In this document: positions 1 to 10,750 of the stretch, piece after piece
Layout of the letters: every line of letters starts with the position of its first letter
Position numbering within the stretch: the stretch's first letter is position 1
NCBI GenBank assembly: GCA_963989385.1
Contig: OZ022509.1
Coordinates: 54,293,431 to 54,357,430 of the forward strand
Length of the DNA: 64,000 nucleotides
Direction: 5' to 3'
DNA from: Ctena decussata
Taxonomy: Eukaryota > Mollusca > Bivalvia > Lucinida > Lucinidae
Translations under genes and position numbers: made by a program
The notes under the pieces: model-generated
Database searches by the model: none
The model's input: the letters and a program-made list of their open reading frames with translations, nothing else
What the model was told of the DNA's origin: nothing

Positions 1-1186
1 ATTCAGTTTAAATGGGATATGTCCCCCTTTACAATGACCCCAAATATGTAGATCCACTATGTAGTCTTGCAAGATGAGGGGTTTTCTCTTCCAAAACACT
101 CCCAAATATCTAGATCCATCTTAAAAGATGGATCTAGATTCTTGGGGAAAAATCTTGTTATATAACCAATAAATTGGATAAATATTGATTGATTAGAACA
201 GTTTCCAACCAGTTTGCCTACATACACAGGTATGTCTGTGTCAGCTGGCAGTATGCACATTCATCATATACCATAAGCATAAAGTGCAATCCTTAATCCA
301 AGAAGGTAAAGGTATGGAATAAGCACAGCACTTTTTATGATGGAGTTTCCCAAAATGGCATCAGAAAATCACATGTATATTTTGCAGTGCAAAGGCTCCG
401 CACATACTTTCAGCAGAAATATAACCATACTTGATCTTATATGTACTATAAGCTGATAAGTCTTAACAAATCCTTAACTAACAGCTTCATAAAGCTTAGA
501 CTACATGTACTTTGAAAATCTGAGCCCAGGCACATGTTCATGCAGTGAACAAAACCCTATTGCATAAATCAAAGCACTCAAGAAAATTGAGGAGCTTTTT
601 GGACGTCACGCCCACAGTCTATGCACACAGACAATATAAAAAAAATATAGTCAGCTGGAAAAAAAAAGATTCATGTAGTAGGTCACAAAATGAAATCTTG
701 TTCTTTAGAATCTTATTTTCAATTCGCCACCTCTTAATTCATGCAGTATCAAGTCTGTACAATTGTATAGTGATATCTTTTAATATTGCAATGGCTGGCT
801 TGATTTTAAGTTGCTGGCTGATAGCTTTGACACTTGTATCAGAAAAAACTTGAAGGCACATATGAATTACTATTGTAATACATTGATTTGGGAGTATGTG
901 AGTTCGGGTTTTACGTCCCACCAACAACGAGGTCATATGGAGACGGGACCTCGGTTTAAAGTTTCATCCGAAAGACAGGAGAAGCAGGGAATTGATCTTG
1001 CAAACCCTGGATTGGTAGTCCTGAGTGTTATCCACTACACTACAGCTGCTGCTCATGGATTTGGGGGGTTTAAACATGGCTGTGAAGAGGATGTGACTCA
1101 GTGTACTATTACATGTATTAGATAAAAGTAATACAGATATTTGAACGCCCAACGCATATTTACATTGAGGATACATTATTTTTCAG
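1..1186. other. Non-coding DNA upstream of first zinc-finger exon
   Basis: No gene is recognisable. About 63-165 is a palindromic element (arms around GATCCATCTT / AAGATGGATC, flanked by CCAAAACACTCCC) belonging to a short family seen again at 7.7, 9.9, 12.3, 32.6, 38.2 and 51.4 kb. The short open frames on either strand have no domain or splice context. This is presumably intron or intergenic DNA of the zinc-finger locus, whose shared 5' exons would lie further left. Confidence 0.6.
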
Positions 1187-1785
1187 CCACAGCACTGTCA
1201 AACCAACTTCGTTGTGATATTTGCGACAAGACGCTGTCATCCAAATCAAATTTGAAACGCCATAAACTTTATCACGAAACGCCACAGTTTTCTTGCGTGG
1301 GCTGCCAGAAATCATTCCACACAGAAGCACACCTGAAGAGGCACAACATCAGTCATACGGGAGACACGAAACACATTTGTCATGTCTGCGGAGCACGGTT
1401 TGTTAATGATTACAATCTCCGTCGCCACAAAGAATGCTTACATCTCCAAAATAGGAAATTTAAGTGTGATATATGTGAAAAGACATTTAAAAGAAAAGAA
1501 AATGTTTCCGCCCACATTTTAACCCATAGTGGGCAAAAGCCGCATAGATGTTCCAAGTGTGGGAAAGGCTTCTGTGTAAAGCGGTATCTAAAGAAACATT
1601 CCTGCAAGAAGGCTCCAGAGTCTCCACCTAAGTGTCAGCTTTGTGGCAAGCTTTTTTCCAAGGCGAAATATCTGAAACAACATTTACTTAAACATGCAGA
1701 GCCCAGTCATCAATGCAACGTATGTGGAAGGCAGTTTACTTGGATGTCTTCGTTGGCAAAACATCTTAAAACCTGTAGGGTGTAA
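1187..1785 (+). CDS. Alternative terminal exon 1: seven C2H2-type zinc fingers
   Basis: Probable sequence-specific DNA-binding end of a nuclear transcription factor. The exon begins after an acceptor with a T-rich tract ending TTTTTCAG at 1186. Two bases (cc) complete a split codon (phase 1), and about 198 further codons run to TAA. Seven finger units start at roughly residues 10, 38, 66, 97, 125, 153 and 180. Units 1-4 and 6 are canonical Cys2His2. Unit 5 has a collapsed His end (KKHSC). Unit 7 ends H-x3-C, a C2HC variant. It carries the most fingers of any exon here, and only weak HTG-type linkers join them, so it is an outlier. A longer frame extends upstream of the acceptor but adds no domain. 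It could be an independent gene's last exon; the shared phase argues that it belongs to the array. Confidence 0.85.
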
Positions 1786-1797
1786 ACAAGATGTTTA

Positions 1798-1987
1798 AAG
1801 CAGACGACAAAATTTGCGTATGCAAAAATTAAAAAAACATCTTGTCCAAATTATTTCATATTGAGAATTCAAAGACTAGAGGGCAAACAGTGTAGATCTA
1901 GATGAGGCAGCTCATTATGAGGCCCCTCATCAAGATCTACGCTGTTTACAAATTCTGCTATTTTCGTCACTGGTGCTTAAAGTGTTA
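1798..1987. repeat. Palindromic MITE-like element, family A
   Basis: Outer arms carry GCAGACGACAAAATTT-type sequence and a terminal TTAA. The core is a near-perfect palindrome (GGCAAACAGTGTAGATC on one side, GATCTACGCTGTTT on the other). Related copies lie at 10.1, 10.8, 12.4, 13.4, 33.4, 33.6, 36.0, 42.3, 43.9, 45.3 and 50.6 kb. No coding capacity. Confidence 0.75.
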
Positions 1988-1999
1988 AAAACTGCTGAC

Positions 2000-2365
2000 A
2001 CTTATAATCTCAAACACTGATATTTCAAAGAACCCTCTTATGTCTAAGAAAAGATGGACACAATTTGTATTTTTCTTAACATTTCCACTTCTATTATCTC
2101 AAACTATGGTATCTCAAAGTAAATTTTCTGAGACCAGAAAATTTACTGTGAGATATCAGTAGTTTGAAATGATCTTCAGCTTTGAAATATTGAGAGCTGA
2201 GTGAAACGAATATAAGTAATTTTCAACTTAGAAATATTGAGAGCTGAGTGAACTGAATATAAGTAATTTTCAACTTAGAAATATTGAGAGCTGAGTGTAC
2301 TGAATATAAGTAATTTTCAACTTAGAAATATTGAGAGCTGAGTGAACTGAATATAAGTAATTTTC
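2000..2365. repeat. Palindrome followed by four tandem 54-bp repeats
   Basis: An inverted-repeat segment (GATATTTCAAAG ... CTGTGAGATATC) resembles the element at 15.49-15.71 kb. It is followed by four near-identical direct repeats of about 54 bp containing GAAATATTGAGAGCTGAGTG. The repeat unit looks like an amplified end of the palindrome. Confidence 0.75.
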
Positions 2366-2410
2366 AAGTTTGATGTAGGGGGAGTAATTTGTACATTGTG
2401 AATTGCTTTT

Positions 2411-3546
2411 TAGCTCGCCTGAACGAAAGTTCAGGAAGAGCTATTGTTGTCACCACGGCGTCCGCGTCAGCGTCCGCGTCAGCGTCGGCGTCCGGATTGG
2501 ATGTTTTGGTTAAAGTTTTTTAAAGACCTATATCTCCCTAACTCATGGATGGATTCTTTTGATACTTGCACTGTAGTTAGATATTGGTCCAAAGTTTAAC
2601 ATGGTACCACCCCCACCCCACTCCTTGACCTTGATGTCAAGGTCATGGACTAACAAAAATTGGGAGTTTTTTAGGACTGGATGTTTTGGTTAAAGTTTTC
2701 TAAAGCCCAGTATCTCCTTAACCCATGGATGGATTCCTTTGATACTTGCACTGTAGTTAGATATTGGTCCGAAGTTTTCCAAGGTACTACCCCCACCCCC
2801 CTCAGTGACCTTGATGTCAAGGTCATGGACTTAGAAAATTGTCTTTTTATTGAGTGGATGTTTTGGTTAAAGTTTTTTAATGACCCATATCTCCTGAACC
2901 CATTGATGAATTCTTTTTATATTTGCACTGTAGTTAGATATTAGTCCAAAGTTTTACAGAGTACTACCCCAGCCCTGCTCGGTGACCTTGATGTTATGGT
3001 CAGGGACTTAGGAAATTTGGTCTTTATTAAAGTTTTCTGATTGCGTACTGATTCATAATGCTTGGCAGAGATTCAGTTTACACCTGAACTGATGTTAGAC
3101 ACTTTTTTGAGTCTTTACAAAACACTATATACTTACCCGACTGGATGACCTTGATGTCAAGGTCATGGACTTTGAGTTTTGTCTTAAAGATTTTGATTAG
3201 TTTTATATTAATGAAGACATAATTTCACAGTGCCACAGTGGACTCAGTTGATACTAATACTTGGACTGATGTTAGATAACGGTTAAAGGCTTTGATACAT
3301 CCTAGCCCTGCCCTCCTCTCCTCCCCCCTACCCCTTAGTTCTTTGACCTCAAGCTCTTGGACTTTGAAATTTCATGTGGATTTTTTTTTTAAGACATTTC
3401 TGAGATAGCTTTTGTTTATAAATGTGTTGTCATTATGGACATGCTTGCCTGAAGTTTTATACATAGCAGTCCACACCACGATAGCGACTGTGTGATGGGC
3501 AAGCATCTATTCAGGCGAGCTATGCTGTCAGGCGACAGCTCTTGTT
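2411..3546 (+). repeat. Mollusc-type TTTTAGCTCGCCTGA repeat with internal 180-bp tandem units
   Basis: It begins TTTTAGCTCGCCTGAACG and closes with an inverted GGCGAGCTAT motif near 3517. Inside are about three clear units (starts near 2498, 2678 and 2856) with the phrase GGATGTTTTGGTTAAAG and a CCTTGATGTCAAGGTCA palindrome, then decayed units. Short versions of the same element lie at 18.66, 34.15 and 51.25 kb. Non-coding; I know this style from bivalve genomes. Confidence 0.8.
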
Positions 3547-4320
3547 TCACTGGAAACAGTGATGTTTTTCTTTTCATTTCACCCATTTTCTGTGTTTCAT
3601 TCAAAATAAACCAGCTAAAGATGTGATTGTTTGGCATTTGTAAGGAAAGTAGATATGAGCAATCTCATGACATTTTGGCTCTTACTGTCCTCCATCAGAT
3701 GATTTTTTGAAGCCAAATTGCAATGTGGAGATTTAAGCCTCGTTTCCATGGGAAAAGTTTCTGTGACAAAGAAGGTTTGGCATAGAAAAAATTGCTCGTG
3801 TAAATGAAAAAAATATGCCAAATTTATATGATAAAGTTTCTATGACAAACAAAATTTGTCCATGTGAACAGAAAATTTGCCATTGAATATGTAACAAAGA
3901 AACTAGCTATGGAGATGAACACAGAAAACTTTGCTCATAATCAAATCAGTTTGATTTTGAACAAAGTATATGTAACAATGAAAATGTGGCATGGTTGGCC
4001 GTTCACACGAGCAAAGTTTGTTTGTCTAGGTAACTTTGACAAGAATTCTTTGTTCATGTATCCATTCATTTATGTGTCTTGTCACAAGACAAGGTGTCTT
4101 ATGGGGTGCACACTCAGATGAACTTACATATCTACCTATTTCTTTGGTTATAGTTTTTTCCCTTTAAGACAATCCCTAAAATCCAGATCTGCCTTATAAG
4201 ATAGGTAGGGGACTGGAAAGCCCCATCTTATCGCAGAATTTTGGAAGACTGTTTTAGATATTTGGGGTCATTCTAGTGAGGGGAAACTCCCATTTTTTAG
4301 CCAAATAAATACAGTTCATA
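3547..4320. other. Non-coding intron or spacer
   Basis: No exon signature was found. About 3690-4060 is a degenerate run of variations on TTTGACAAA / TTTGTTCATG, probably an old repeat. About 4150-4290 is a weak copy of the short palindromic family seen at 63-165. Confidence 0.4.
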
Positions 4321-4560
4321 TGAGCCTTGTCACGAGAAAACCAACAAAGTGTCATGTATGCCCAGCGAAGACTCAGATCAGCCTGGGCAGCCGCTGAGTC
4401 TGATCAGAGTCTTTGCTGTGTACTTAAAGCATAGCTTAGGACCTAAGCTACCTCCATGCCAACAGTGAAGACTCTGATCAGACTGGGTGGATGCCCAGGC
4501 TGTTCTGAGACTTCACAGGGCACTCATGCCACTGCCTTGGTTTTTTCATGTCGGTTCATA
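4321..4560. repeat. Palindromic MITE-like element, family B (about 240 bp)
   Basis: Long terminal inverted repeats: TGAGCC..CACGAGAAAACC on the left and GGTTTTTTCATGTCGG..CA on the right. Internal GATCAGCCTGGGC / GCCCAGGCTG arms are present. It is one of eleven copies in the window (others at 14.2, 15.0, 26.1, 27.3, 28.1, 33.1, 38.4, 46.6, 51.5 and 53.4 kb). Confidence 0.85.
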
Positions 4561-4740
4561 TCTATGTTGTATGTTAAGTATTCCCTTTCGGCAGCAACCG
4601 TACACTGATTCTGGAGAATCGATGCAGCATAAATGGATAGATGGATACTGCATTTATTATGGTTTTTCTCTCCCTCGAATAACCCCAAATATCTAAATTA
4701 GCTCATTATAGTTTTAAGTGTTTTAACTTTTAACTTTCAG

Positions 4741-4982
4741 CTATGGATTTTAATATTTCTGAAACTAATAGAAGACAGACGAGTGTTATATATGGAGGTA
4801 ATGCATATAGAATAGATTCTGTGCTGAAATCAGGTGACATATCTTGGCGATGCACAAAGCAAAAATGCAAAGGGCGACTAAGAACAGATGGTGCCGTGAC
4901 CAAGTTAGTCCCGATAAACATAGAACATAACCACACTGGAAATGAGAAAAAGGCAGAGAAACAGCTGGCTGACGGAAGATAA
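4741..4982 (+). CDS. Alternative terminal exon 2: FLYWCH-type zinc finger
   Basis: The acceptor is AACTTTCAG at 4740. Two bases (ct) complete a split codon, then 79 codons run to TAA. The peptide fits the FLYWCH pattern: F near residue 4, a VIYGGNAY block in the L..G..Y position, then W-R-C near residues 36-38, a second Cys after four more residues (KQKC), and an H-N-H pair near residue 64, before a short basic tail. FLYWCH fingers are DNA- or protein-binding modules best known from the variable ends of the insect chromatin protein Mod(mdg4). It is the only non-C2H2 end in this array, yet it has the same strand, the same splice phase and the same single-exon layout. A methionine follows the acceptor directly, but this is more likely an internal residue of a spliced product. 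Confidence 0.85.
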
Positions 4983-5254
4983 AGGTGCTTATGCGTAACT
5001 GACATGACAATTTATGCACTTTCATGTAAAAAATCTGCACAAAGGTGATTCTGGTCCATGCTTTCATAAACCTCCATAAATTCTGCCATAAGATGTTGTT
5101 TTTTTCCATTCTAAAAACAGTCCTGAAAATCTAGGTCTGTTTCATGAGACTGACCTAGGTGTTTGGCATTGTTTTGGAAGGGAAAAACTTTGATCTTATA
5201 ACGTAAGAAATAAGAGGTTTTGACCAGATGGTATAGCTGCATGCACTTTGACAT

Positions 5255-5705
5255 CTATACATCCATATTTCAATTTTTTAATATCTGTAATTCGATATAA
5301 TAGATATCCAATTATTCATCTTTATTTTCTGATATTCAAAAATTGATTTATGGATATCCAGAAATCAAGTTTTGGATATCTCAGAATCATGATGAAATTG
5401 GCTATGCATAATTTGATTTTTGGCTTTCCAAATATCATGTTATAGATATCCGTAACTCAAACTACAGATGATCAAAAATCAGGTGAACATTGGATATCCA
5501 AAAATTAATTAACTAAAATCAAATTTTGGATATCTGAAAATAAAATCAAACATCAGATAGGTGCTGTTATACTATTTATTCTCTATGAATATCCATATTT
5601 CAATGTTTTAATTTCCAAAAATCAAATCTTGGATATCACCAAATCAAAAAATTGGATTATGGACATCAAAAAAAGGAATGTTAGATATTCAAAAATCCAT
5701 TAGAT
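5255..5705. repeat. Degenerate GGATATCCAAAAATCA-type repeat tract
   Basis: About 20 imperfect occurrences of TGGATATC / GATATCCA joined by A-rich spacers. It behaves like an old short tandem repeat with both orientations mixed. No open frame of note. Confidence 0.6.
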
Positions 5706-6076
5706 TAGAGTCTAAATTGTAGTAACTCAGCCACTGCCAAAATATCTTTAATAAACAGTATTTAAGTGAATGGGTATACTTTGAGAGGAAGGAACTTTTT
5801 TTTAGCATCCCTTCTCAGTAGGAGTGGGGCCAACTCTTAAGTAAAAGAATTTGCTCTTTCCTTTATGAGTAGACCCCATTTCAAAATGCTATCTCAGGCA
5901 GAGAAGCACACAGGAATTCAAGCAAATTAATATAACATTACATGCGGAAAAGAAGAGGGGGTTTGGGGGGACGCGTTTGTTAGAGCTGGGCTGTTAAATA
6001 AGACTTAAACAGTAGTTTTCCATTGGTCTGTATAACATTACATTTCCCATACAGAATGATTTTTGTTTCATTTCAG
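5706..6076. other. Non-coding spacer with palindromic relic
   Basis: About 5760-5900 contains a weak copy of the AAAGGAAAGAATTTGCTC palindrome family, and G-runs occur near 5955. The last 15 bases form the T-rich acceptor tract of the next exon. Confidence 0.4.
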
Positions 6077-6345
6077 ATAACCAGGGCACATTTCAAACAT
6101 CCATATTTGGATTAGCTAGTCAAAGCCTTGGAGGAACAGGATTTACAGAGGATGAATTCATGAAATATCTAAAATTCCGTTGTTCTGTGTGTGACAAGAT
6201 TTTCACATCTAGAAATGCACTTAAGATGCATGAGAATATTCATACAGGAGAGAAACCTTACGCTTGTGATAAAGAGAATTGTGGTGCGAAATTTAACCAT
6301 TCTAGTAATTTGAAGAGACATATGAAAACTGTACATGGCATCTAG
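6077..6345 (+). CDS. Alternative terminal exon 3: two C2H2 fingers
   Basis: The acceptor is TTTCATTTCAG at 6076. The split codon (at) and 88 further codons end in TAG. An acidic and Gly/Ser-rich lead of about 36 residues precedes finger 1 (CSVC ... HENIH) and a TGEKPY linker. Finger 2 has an extended Cys loop (C-x4-C, CDKENC) and ends H-x4-H. Only the part from residue 29 has a methionine in frame, but the frame is open back to the acceptor, which supports splicing rather than an independent start. Probable DNA-binding end of the same transcription factor family. Confidence 0.88.
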
Positions 6346-6356
6346 TATACTAGTTA

Positions 6357-6565
6357 TGAGCCTTATCATGTGATTTTAAACAATGTGGCATTGGTGACAA
6401 GTAAAGGCTCTGATCAGACTGCACTTAAGAGACATCCATGGAATTGGCCCAACCATACAACCAACAGTGAGGCATCTATAAACCTGGGTGTCAAGGATAA
6501 GGATGATCTGAATATCACATGGCAAAACTGCCACATTGTTTGAAATCACATGAGGTGGCTAATAT
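6357..6565. repeat. MITE-like element ATGTGGCATTGGTGACAAGT
   Basis: It has inverted ends around ATCATGTGATTTTAAACAATG and CATTGTTTGAAATCACATGA, and internal CTCTGATCAGACTGCA. A second copy lies at 48.92-49.16 kb, also just outside a zinc-finger exon. Confidence 0.7.
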
Positions 6566-6784
6566 ATGTTTGTAGGCAGGAGAATCGTGATGCTTAAGTT
6601 GCTGTTAAACACTTACATTTAGTGGTTTCTTTCGTGATATTAGTAGTTAAGGCAAAGAGCTGAAAAATATAAGCCTGCTGAGAATTGATTTCCACACAGT
6701 TACATATGCACAGAATAACTGAGGATCAGATAAAAAGGGATTCCTGATGAGAATTTGGGATATTTTCTATACCAGTCCATTAAA

Positions 6785-7005
6785 ACTATACATTGTGGCA
6801 TCCCACTAGAATTGCCTCGATAAGGCAATTCCAGAAGATGCTACCATGTATGGTTTAAAGTGTACATTGTGGCATTCCTCAAAATAGTCTTGATGCGGGG
6901 ATTCTAATAGATGCTACAATGTATGGTTTAAAGTGTACATTGTGGCATTCCTCAAAATAGTCTTGATGCGGCGATTCTAATAGATGCTACAATGTGTATG
7001 GTGTA
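6785..7005. repeat. Three tandem units of about 74-78 bp
   Basis: Units contain ACATTGTGGCATTCC ... GATGCTACAATGTATGG, each itself a palindrome (ACATTGTGGCAT versus ATGCTACAATGT). The second and third are nearly identical. Confidence 0.75.
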
Positions 7006-7261
7006 ATAGAAAAGTAAGAAAAAGTAAAACAAATTTATACCAAATATGCATGTACTGTATTATCTGGAGCCATGGCATATGATGAACACCAAAATTTATC
7101 TTCATCAATATGTCATTGTTCATTAATCGGCAATATTTTAATATTGAAGGTATTAAGTGTTTTGCAGTCAACATTCTAGAAATCTTAGACAGATGAAATC
7201 TGTACATGGCATCGGGTGTACATGGAATAATTTTGTAGATCATTTGATGATTTATTTCAGA

Positions 7262-7620
7262 TACCGTATACACAATAATTTTCGCGGTGTTCCATTTTTC
7301 GCAGTCACTTAGAAACCGTGAATATTAAAATCGCGAAATAATTTCCTGTTTCTTACAAAGTATCACCAGTAGACACAGCGTCCATATATTTTGTTTCTGT
7401 TTGCTTCGGTAAAGTCTGGTACTTTTCATTTGAGCCTGTTCTTTCATTAACCTGCGGCTGCAGGTTAATGAAAGAACTAGCTCAAATGAAAATGAAGCAA
7501 TTTTGCTTTTTGCGCATGTTGCTAACCGCCAAAATTAAAAATCGCGAAAATAAATGTTTATGTTTTTGCCCCTAAACCACAAAAATTTGAACCTGCGAAA
7601 ATTACCGCATATAAGGTAAT
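7262..7620. repeat. Inverted-repeat element (TACCGTATA ends)
   Basis: The left end TACCGTATACAC plus AATTTTCGCGG is mirrored by GCGAAAATTACCGCATAT on the right. A strong internal hairpin at about 7438-7486 (TTTCATTAACCTGC / GCAGGTTAATGAAA) sits mid-element. Non-coding. Confidence 0.65.
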
Positions 7621-7712
7621 TAATTTTCTGCTGAATACTACATTTATTTGCTATAAGACAGTTTCTGTTCTTCCTCTAAAATAACCCCAAATATCTGAAA
7701 TAGTCTCTCGTA

Positions 7713-7822
7713 ATTCTGCTATAAGACAGGTTCTTCTTTCCCAAAACAATCCCAGAAATCTAGATTCTTCTTGTGAGGATCTAGAATTTTAGGATTGTTT
7801 TGGAAGGGAAAACCCTGTCTTA
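7713..7822. repeat. Short palindromic family C element
   Basis: Arms TTCCCAAAACAATCCCAGAA and TAGGATTGTTTTGGAAGGG surround a GATCTAGA-type core. Other copies are near 63, 9868, 12275, 32635, 38172 and 51411. Confidence 0.75.
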
Positions 7823-8117
7823 TAAACAAATATTTACACTTGCCACTGATTTCCCATAGGTGAACCCTTTAGAGCAACTAGCTTCATACACTGATGAAGG
7901 ACAGTTGATCATGTGACGTTGTCATCAAGCAACGTCTTATGTAAAGTCTTGATTGGTTCTTGTAACGTTCGATTGACGCCACGTCAGGGCGACAGCTGTT
8001 TAACGTTGTGGCCGAACACGTCGTAACTAACTATTCTTCGACCCATATTTTGCCTCTTCTACACCAAATTACCACAAAAACGGCACAGAGAGGTTCACAA
8101 ATAAAGTGTAAATATAA

Positions 8118-8262
8118 GTATAAAAATTTGATTGTTCATCGTGTGAAGAAGCCAGTGGTCGTCGCTAAAATTCTACAAGAAGCGCTTTGTGCTTCCTGGA
8201 ATTTTAGCTCCACCCACTGGCTTCATCACACGATGAACGCTGAAAAATCAAATTTTAATTCT
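8118..8262. repeat. Long palindrome
   Basis: GTTCATCGTGTGAAGAAGCC on the left pairs with GGCTTCATCACACGATGAAC on the right. The inner arms (CTAAAATTC / GAATTTTAG) also pair. The open frame across it is an artefact of the inverted repeat. Confidence 0.8.
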
Positions 8263-8920
8263 TAAATAAATGTGGCATTCAAAACTCAGATGCATTGTGT
8301 GTGAAAAGATTTTGACATGAAAAAACAAACAAACAAAAAAACACATGAACAGTTGAAATATTGGATTAAACTCCTCATTTATACTCTGAATTATCACTTT
8401 ATTTTAGTGCCTGTTTCTTTACATACAACATATTGGAATTCTAATTTTATTCTAATGAGGGGATAACTTAACTCAAAACTGTCATTTGGGGAGGTAAATC
8501 ATCAGTTTTTATGGTTGCAAATTGTTTTACAGCAACACTCATGTGTCGCCATAAAATACAATTTATGACCATAAAACCAACAATTTACTTCCCCAAAATT
8601 TATGACACTTTATCATATAGTCATCCCTATTCTAATGCAATTTTTCACATTTTGCCTATTACTTCTCGCTACTTTGCACCCAAAGCTAAAGCCTCAGCTA
8701 CATTAAGCTGGATGTCATCCAATGAGAAGAATATTTTAGACAGTGACACCGGGTATCAGACAGGATATCACAGAATGTACTGTCTTTTCCAATCAGACAT
8801 TGTATTATATACATAATTGCATTAGAATATTATTTTAATGTTCAAATGTGGAATCATTTTTCTGTGTATAAAGCCTCTTTCCTTTAACTGAAATGTGTTA
8901 TTGCCATTTGTACTTTTCAG
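8263..8920. other. Non-coding spacer
   Basis: It includes a partial inverted repeat (GGGGAGGTAAAT near 8490 versus ATTTACTTCCCC near 8582) and otherwise plain AT-rich DNA. The pyrimidine tract and CAG of the next exon close it. Confidence 0.4.
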
Positions 8921-9129
8921 GGATGTTTGACAAAACAACTGCAGCAAAAGCAAAGAAGATGTGTGTGTGTCCTATCTGTGGGCAGGCGTTTGTCCGACCC
9001 TCGGCTTTACAGATTCATCTTCGGGTCCATTCTGGGGATAAACCATATCAGTGTACAGTCTGCCAGAAAACGTTTTCCCAGAAAAGCAACTTAAAAACTC
9101 ACCTTTTCCGACATTATGCTAATCCATGA
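8921..9129 (+). CDS. Alternative terminal exon 4: two C2H2 fingers
   Basis: The acceptor is GTACTTTTCAG at 8920. A gg split codon (Gly if the donor ends in G) and 68 codons end in TGA. A short basic lead (about 14 residues, AKAKK) precedes finger 1 (CPIC...HLRVH), an SGDKPY linker and finger 2 (CTVC...HLFRH). Both fingers have the full C2H2 spacing and conserved core Phe and Leu. The second-finger helix (SQKSNLKTH) differs from other exons in the array, which suggests a distinct DNA target. The exon ends eight residues or fewer after the last His, as is usual in this set. Confidence 0.88.
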
Positions 9130-9242
9130 ATTGTATAAATTATTGACTTATTAGATTTGGTAATATTACAACTGAGGTAAAAATATGGAATTTACCTTCA
9201 AATATGGAATATGTGAATTACTAAGATACATGTAAATACCTG

Positions 9243-9469
9243 GGGCCATATTTATAAAATGACTTACAAGGTTGCTATGCTGTTGCTAAGGCTAAATTTC
9301 TATGAAGGAGATTCCCTACAACTATGAAATTTGCTCTGGAGGAACAGTCGGAAAAAAAAAGACTGTTCCTCCAGAGCAAATTTCATATTGTAGGGAATCT
9401 CCCTCATAGAAATTTATCCTTAGCAACAGCATAGCAACGACTAAGGTCGTTGTATAAGTACGGCCCCAG
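9243..9469. repeat. 227-bp near-perfect palindrome (foldback element)
   Basis: Arms run from GGGGCCATATTTATA to the mirrored GGCCCC end. They share GCTATGCTGTTGCTAAGG, GGAGATTCCCTAC and AATTTGCTCTGGAGGAACAG, with a nine-A spacer at the centre. A second copy of the family, interrupted by a 2-kb element, lies at 19.17/21.19 kb. Confidence 0.9.
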
Positions 9470-10113
9470 AAACCCAGGTTCTGGCTGCTATATGGACTGG
9501 AAATGACTGTTCAATGAAAAAGACAATCCTTATTACTTATCATGTATCAGCTACATATTTGAGAAATTTTAGGTTTTGAAAATGTGTGTGTTGCACAGGT
9601 TTAATATAAATTCGCCGTTAAACCCAAAAAACTCTAAAAATTCTTAAATAATTCATTTAGACGTTAATTTTGGCATCATAATGTTTAGAATTGGGGGAAT
9701 AAAAACAATGAATGTTTGTCTCTCTTACTTCTAAGGAAAAACATGTTGTGGCCCCTCGTAAGAATTGTTTTCTCGTGATAGTTCTGATAAGGGGTCATAG
9801 GGTATTTGTTAGGCTTCTTTGAGGATAACCATATTTATACAGCTGTAAGATAGGTTCCTGCTCAAGAGTTTGACTATAAGATTGGGTTTTCTCTTCCAAA
9901 ACAATTTAAAAAATCTACCCTAGATTCATAAGATGTATCTAGATTTTGTGGTTGTTTGGGAAGGGAGCAATCCCCGTCTTTTAACCAAAATTCAGGTACA
10001 TAGGAACTGTCACTGAAGCCACATCTATCCTGAAGGCCACCTCCATTTAGTAGTCTGTCAATAGAGATTAAAGTCTCTTATCCTGATAGACTTGGCATTA
10101 TTTTATGATCTCT
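9470..10113. other. Non-coding spacer with family C palindrome
   Basis: No exon signature was seen. About 9715-9790 is an inverted pair around TGTTGTGGCCCCTC / GAGGGG-like sequence. About 9868-9990 is a family C element (TTCCAAAACAAT / TTGTTTGGGAAGG). Confidence 0.5.
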
Positions 10114-10314
10114 TTAAGCCCCAGTGACAAAATTAGCAAAATTTGCAAACAGGGTAGATCCTGATGAGGCGGCTCATAATGAGCCGCCTCATTTAGATCC
10201 ACACTGTTTGCCCTCTAGTCTTTGAATTCTCAATATGAAATGTCTTGGACAAGGCATTTTTAATTTTTTTGCAGACGTAAATTTGTCGTCTGCTTTTTGG
10301 TGCTTAAAGAGTTA
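10114..10314. repeat. Palindromic MITE-like element, family A
   Basis: The core GATGAGGCGGCTCATAATGA palindrome carries arms GCAAACAGGGTAGATC / GATCCACACTGTTTGC and ends in TGGTGCTTAAAGAGTTAA. It finishes 85 bp upstream of the next exon's acceptor. Confidence 0.8.
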
Positions 10315-10399
10315 AGCAAGCAATTGTATCAGGCAAGCTAACTTTGCTTTCTTTGGGATGCTTCTCTCCCTCTGCCTAGAGCTTTTTGTCTCATTACAG

Positions 10400-10611
10400 G
10401 TCTAACTGGTATGGAAGATGGTGTAAAGAAGAAAATATATTCTTGCCGTTTTTGTACAAAGAGTTTTACAAAGCCATCTCTTGTTTTACGACATGAAAGA
10501 ATTCATACTGGAGAGAAGCCGTTTACTTGCGAACTCTGCGGAAAATGTTTTGCCACAAAAGATGGAATGAAGTCACATCAGGTGACGCATATAAATAGGA
10601 TTAGTTTCTGA
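10400..10611 (+). CDS. Alternative terminal exon 5: two C2H2 fingers
   Basis: The acceptor is TCATTACAG at 10399. The gt split codon (Gly after a G donor) and 69 codons end in TGA. A 15-residue lead with KKK precedes finger 1 (CRFC...HERIH), an HTGEKPF linker and finger 2 (CELC...HQVTH). Helix residues of finger 2 (ATKDGMKSH) are shared with exon 7 at 16.5 kb, and finger 1 (PSLVLRH) is also shared, so exons 5 and 7 are recent relatives. The product would be a DNA-binding isoform end in the nucleus. Confidence 0.9.
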
Positions 10612-10750
10612 AATAGATTTTGTTTGGTTGTACTGGAAAGAAACAATCTGTATTCCTGCATTTATTACAAAATTTGGAGTGAATCCCGCTATGTTAGTGG
10701 TTTGAATAAACTAGTGATCTAAATCAGAGAGAAATTTTGACTTTGGGAGT

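Noticed and set aside
2161..2365. CRISPR-like direct repeats
   Set aside because: The 54-bp units are contiguous with no unique spacers, in a eukaryotic setting; an ordinary tandem repeat.
8008..8265. 85-codon open frame
   Set aside because: It lies across a perfect foldback element; no domain and no splice context.
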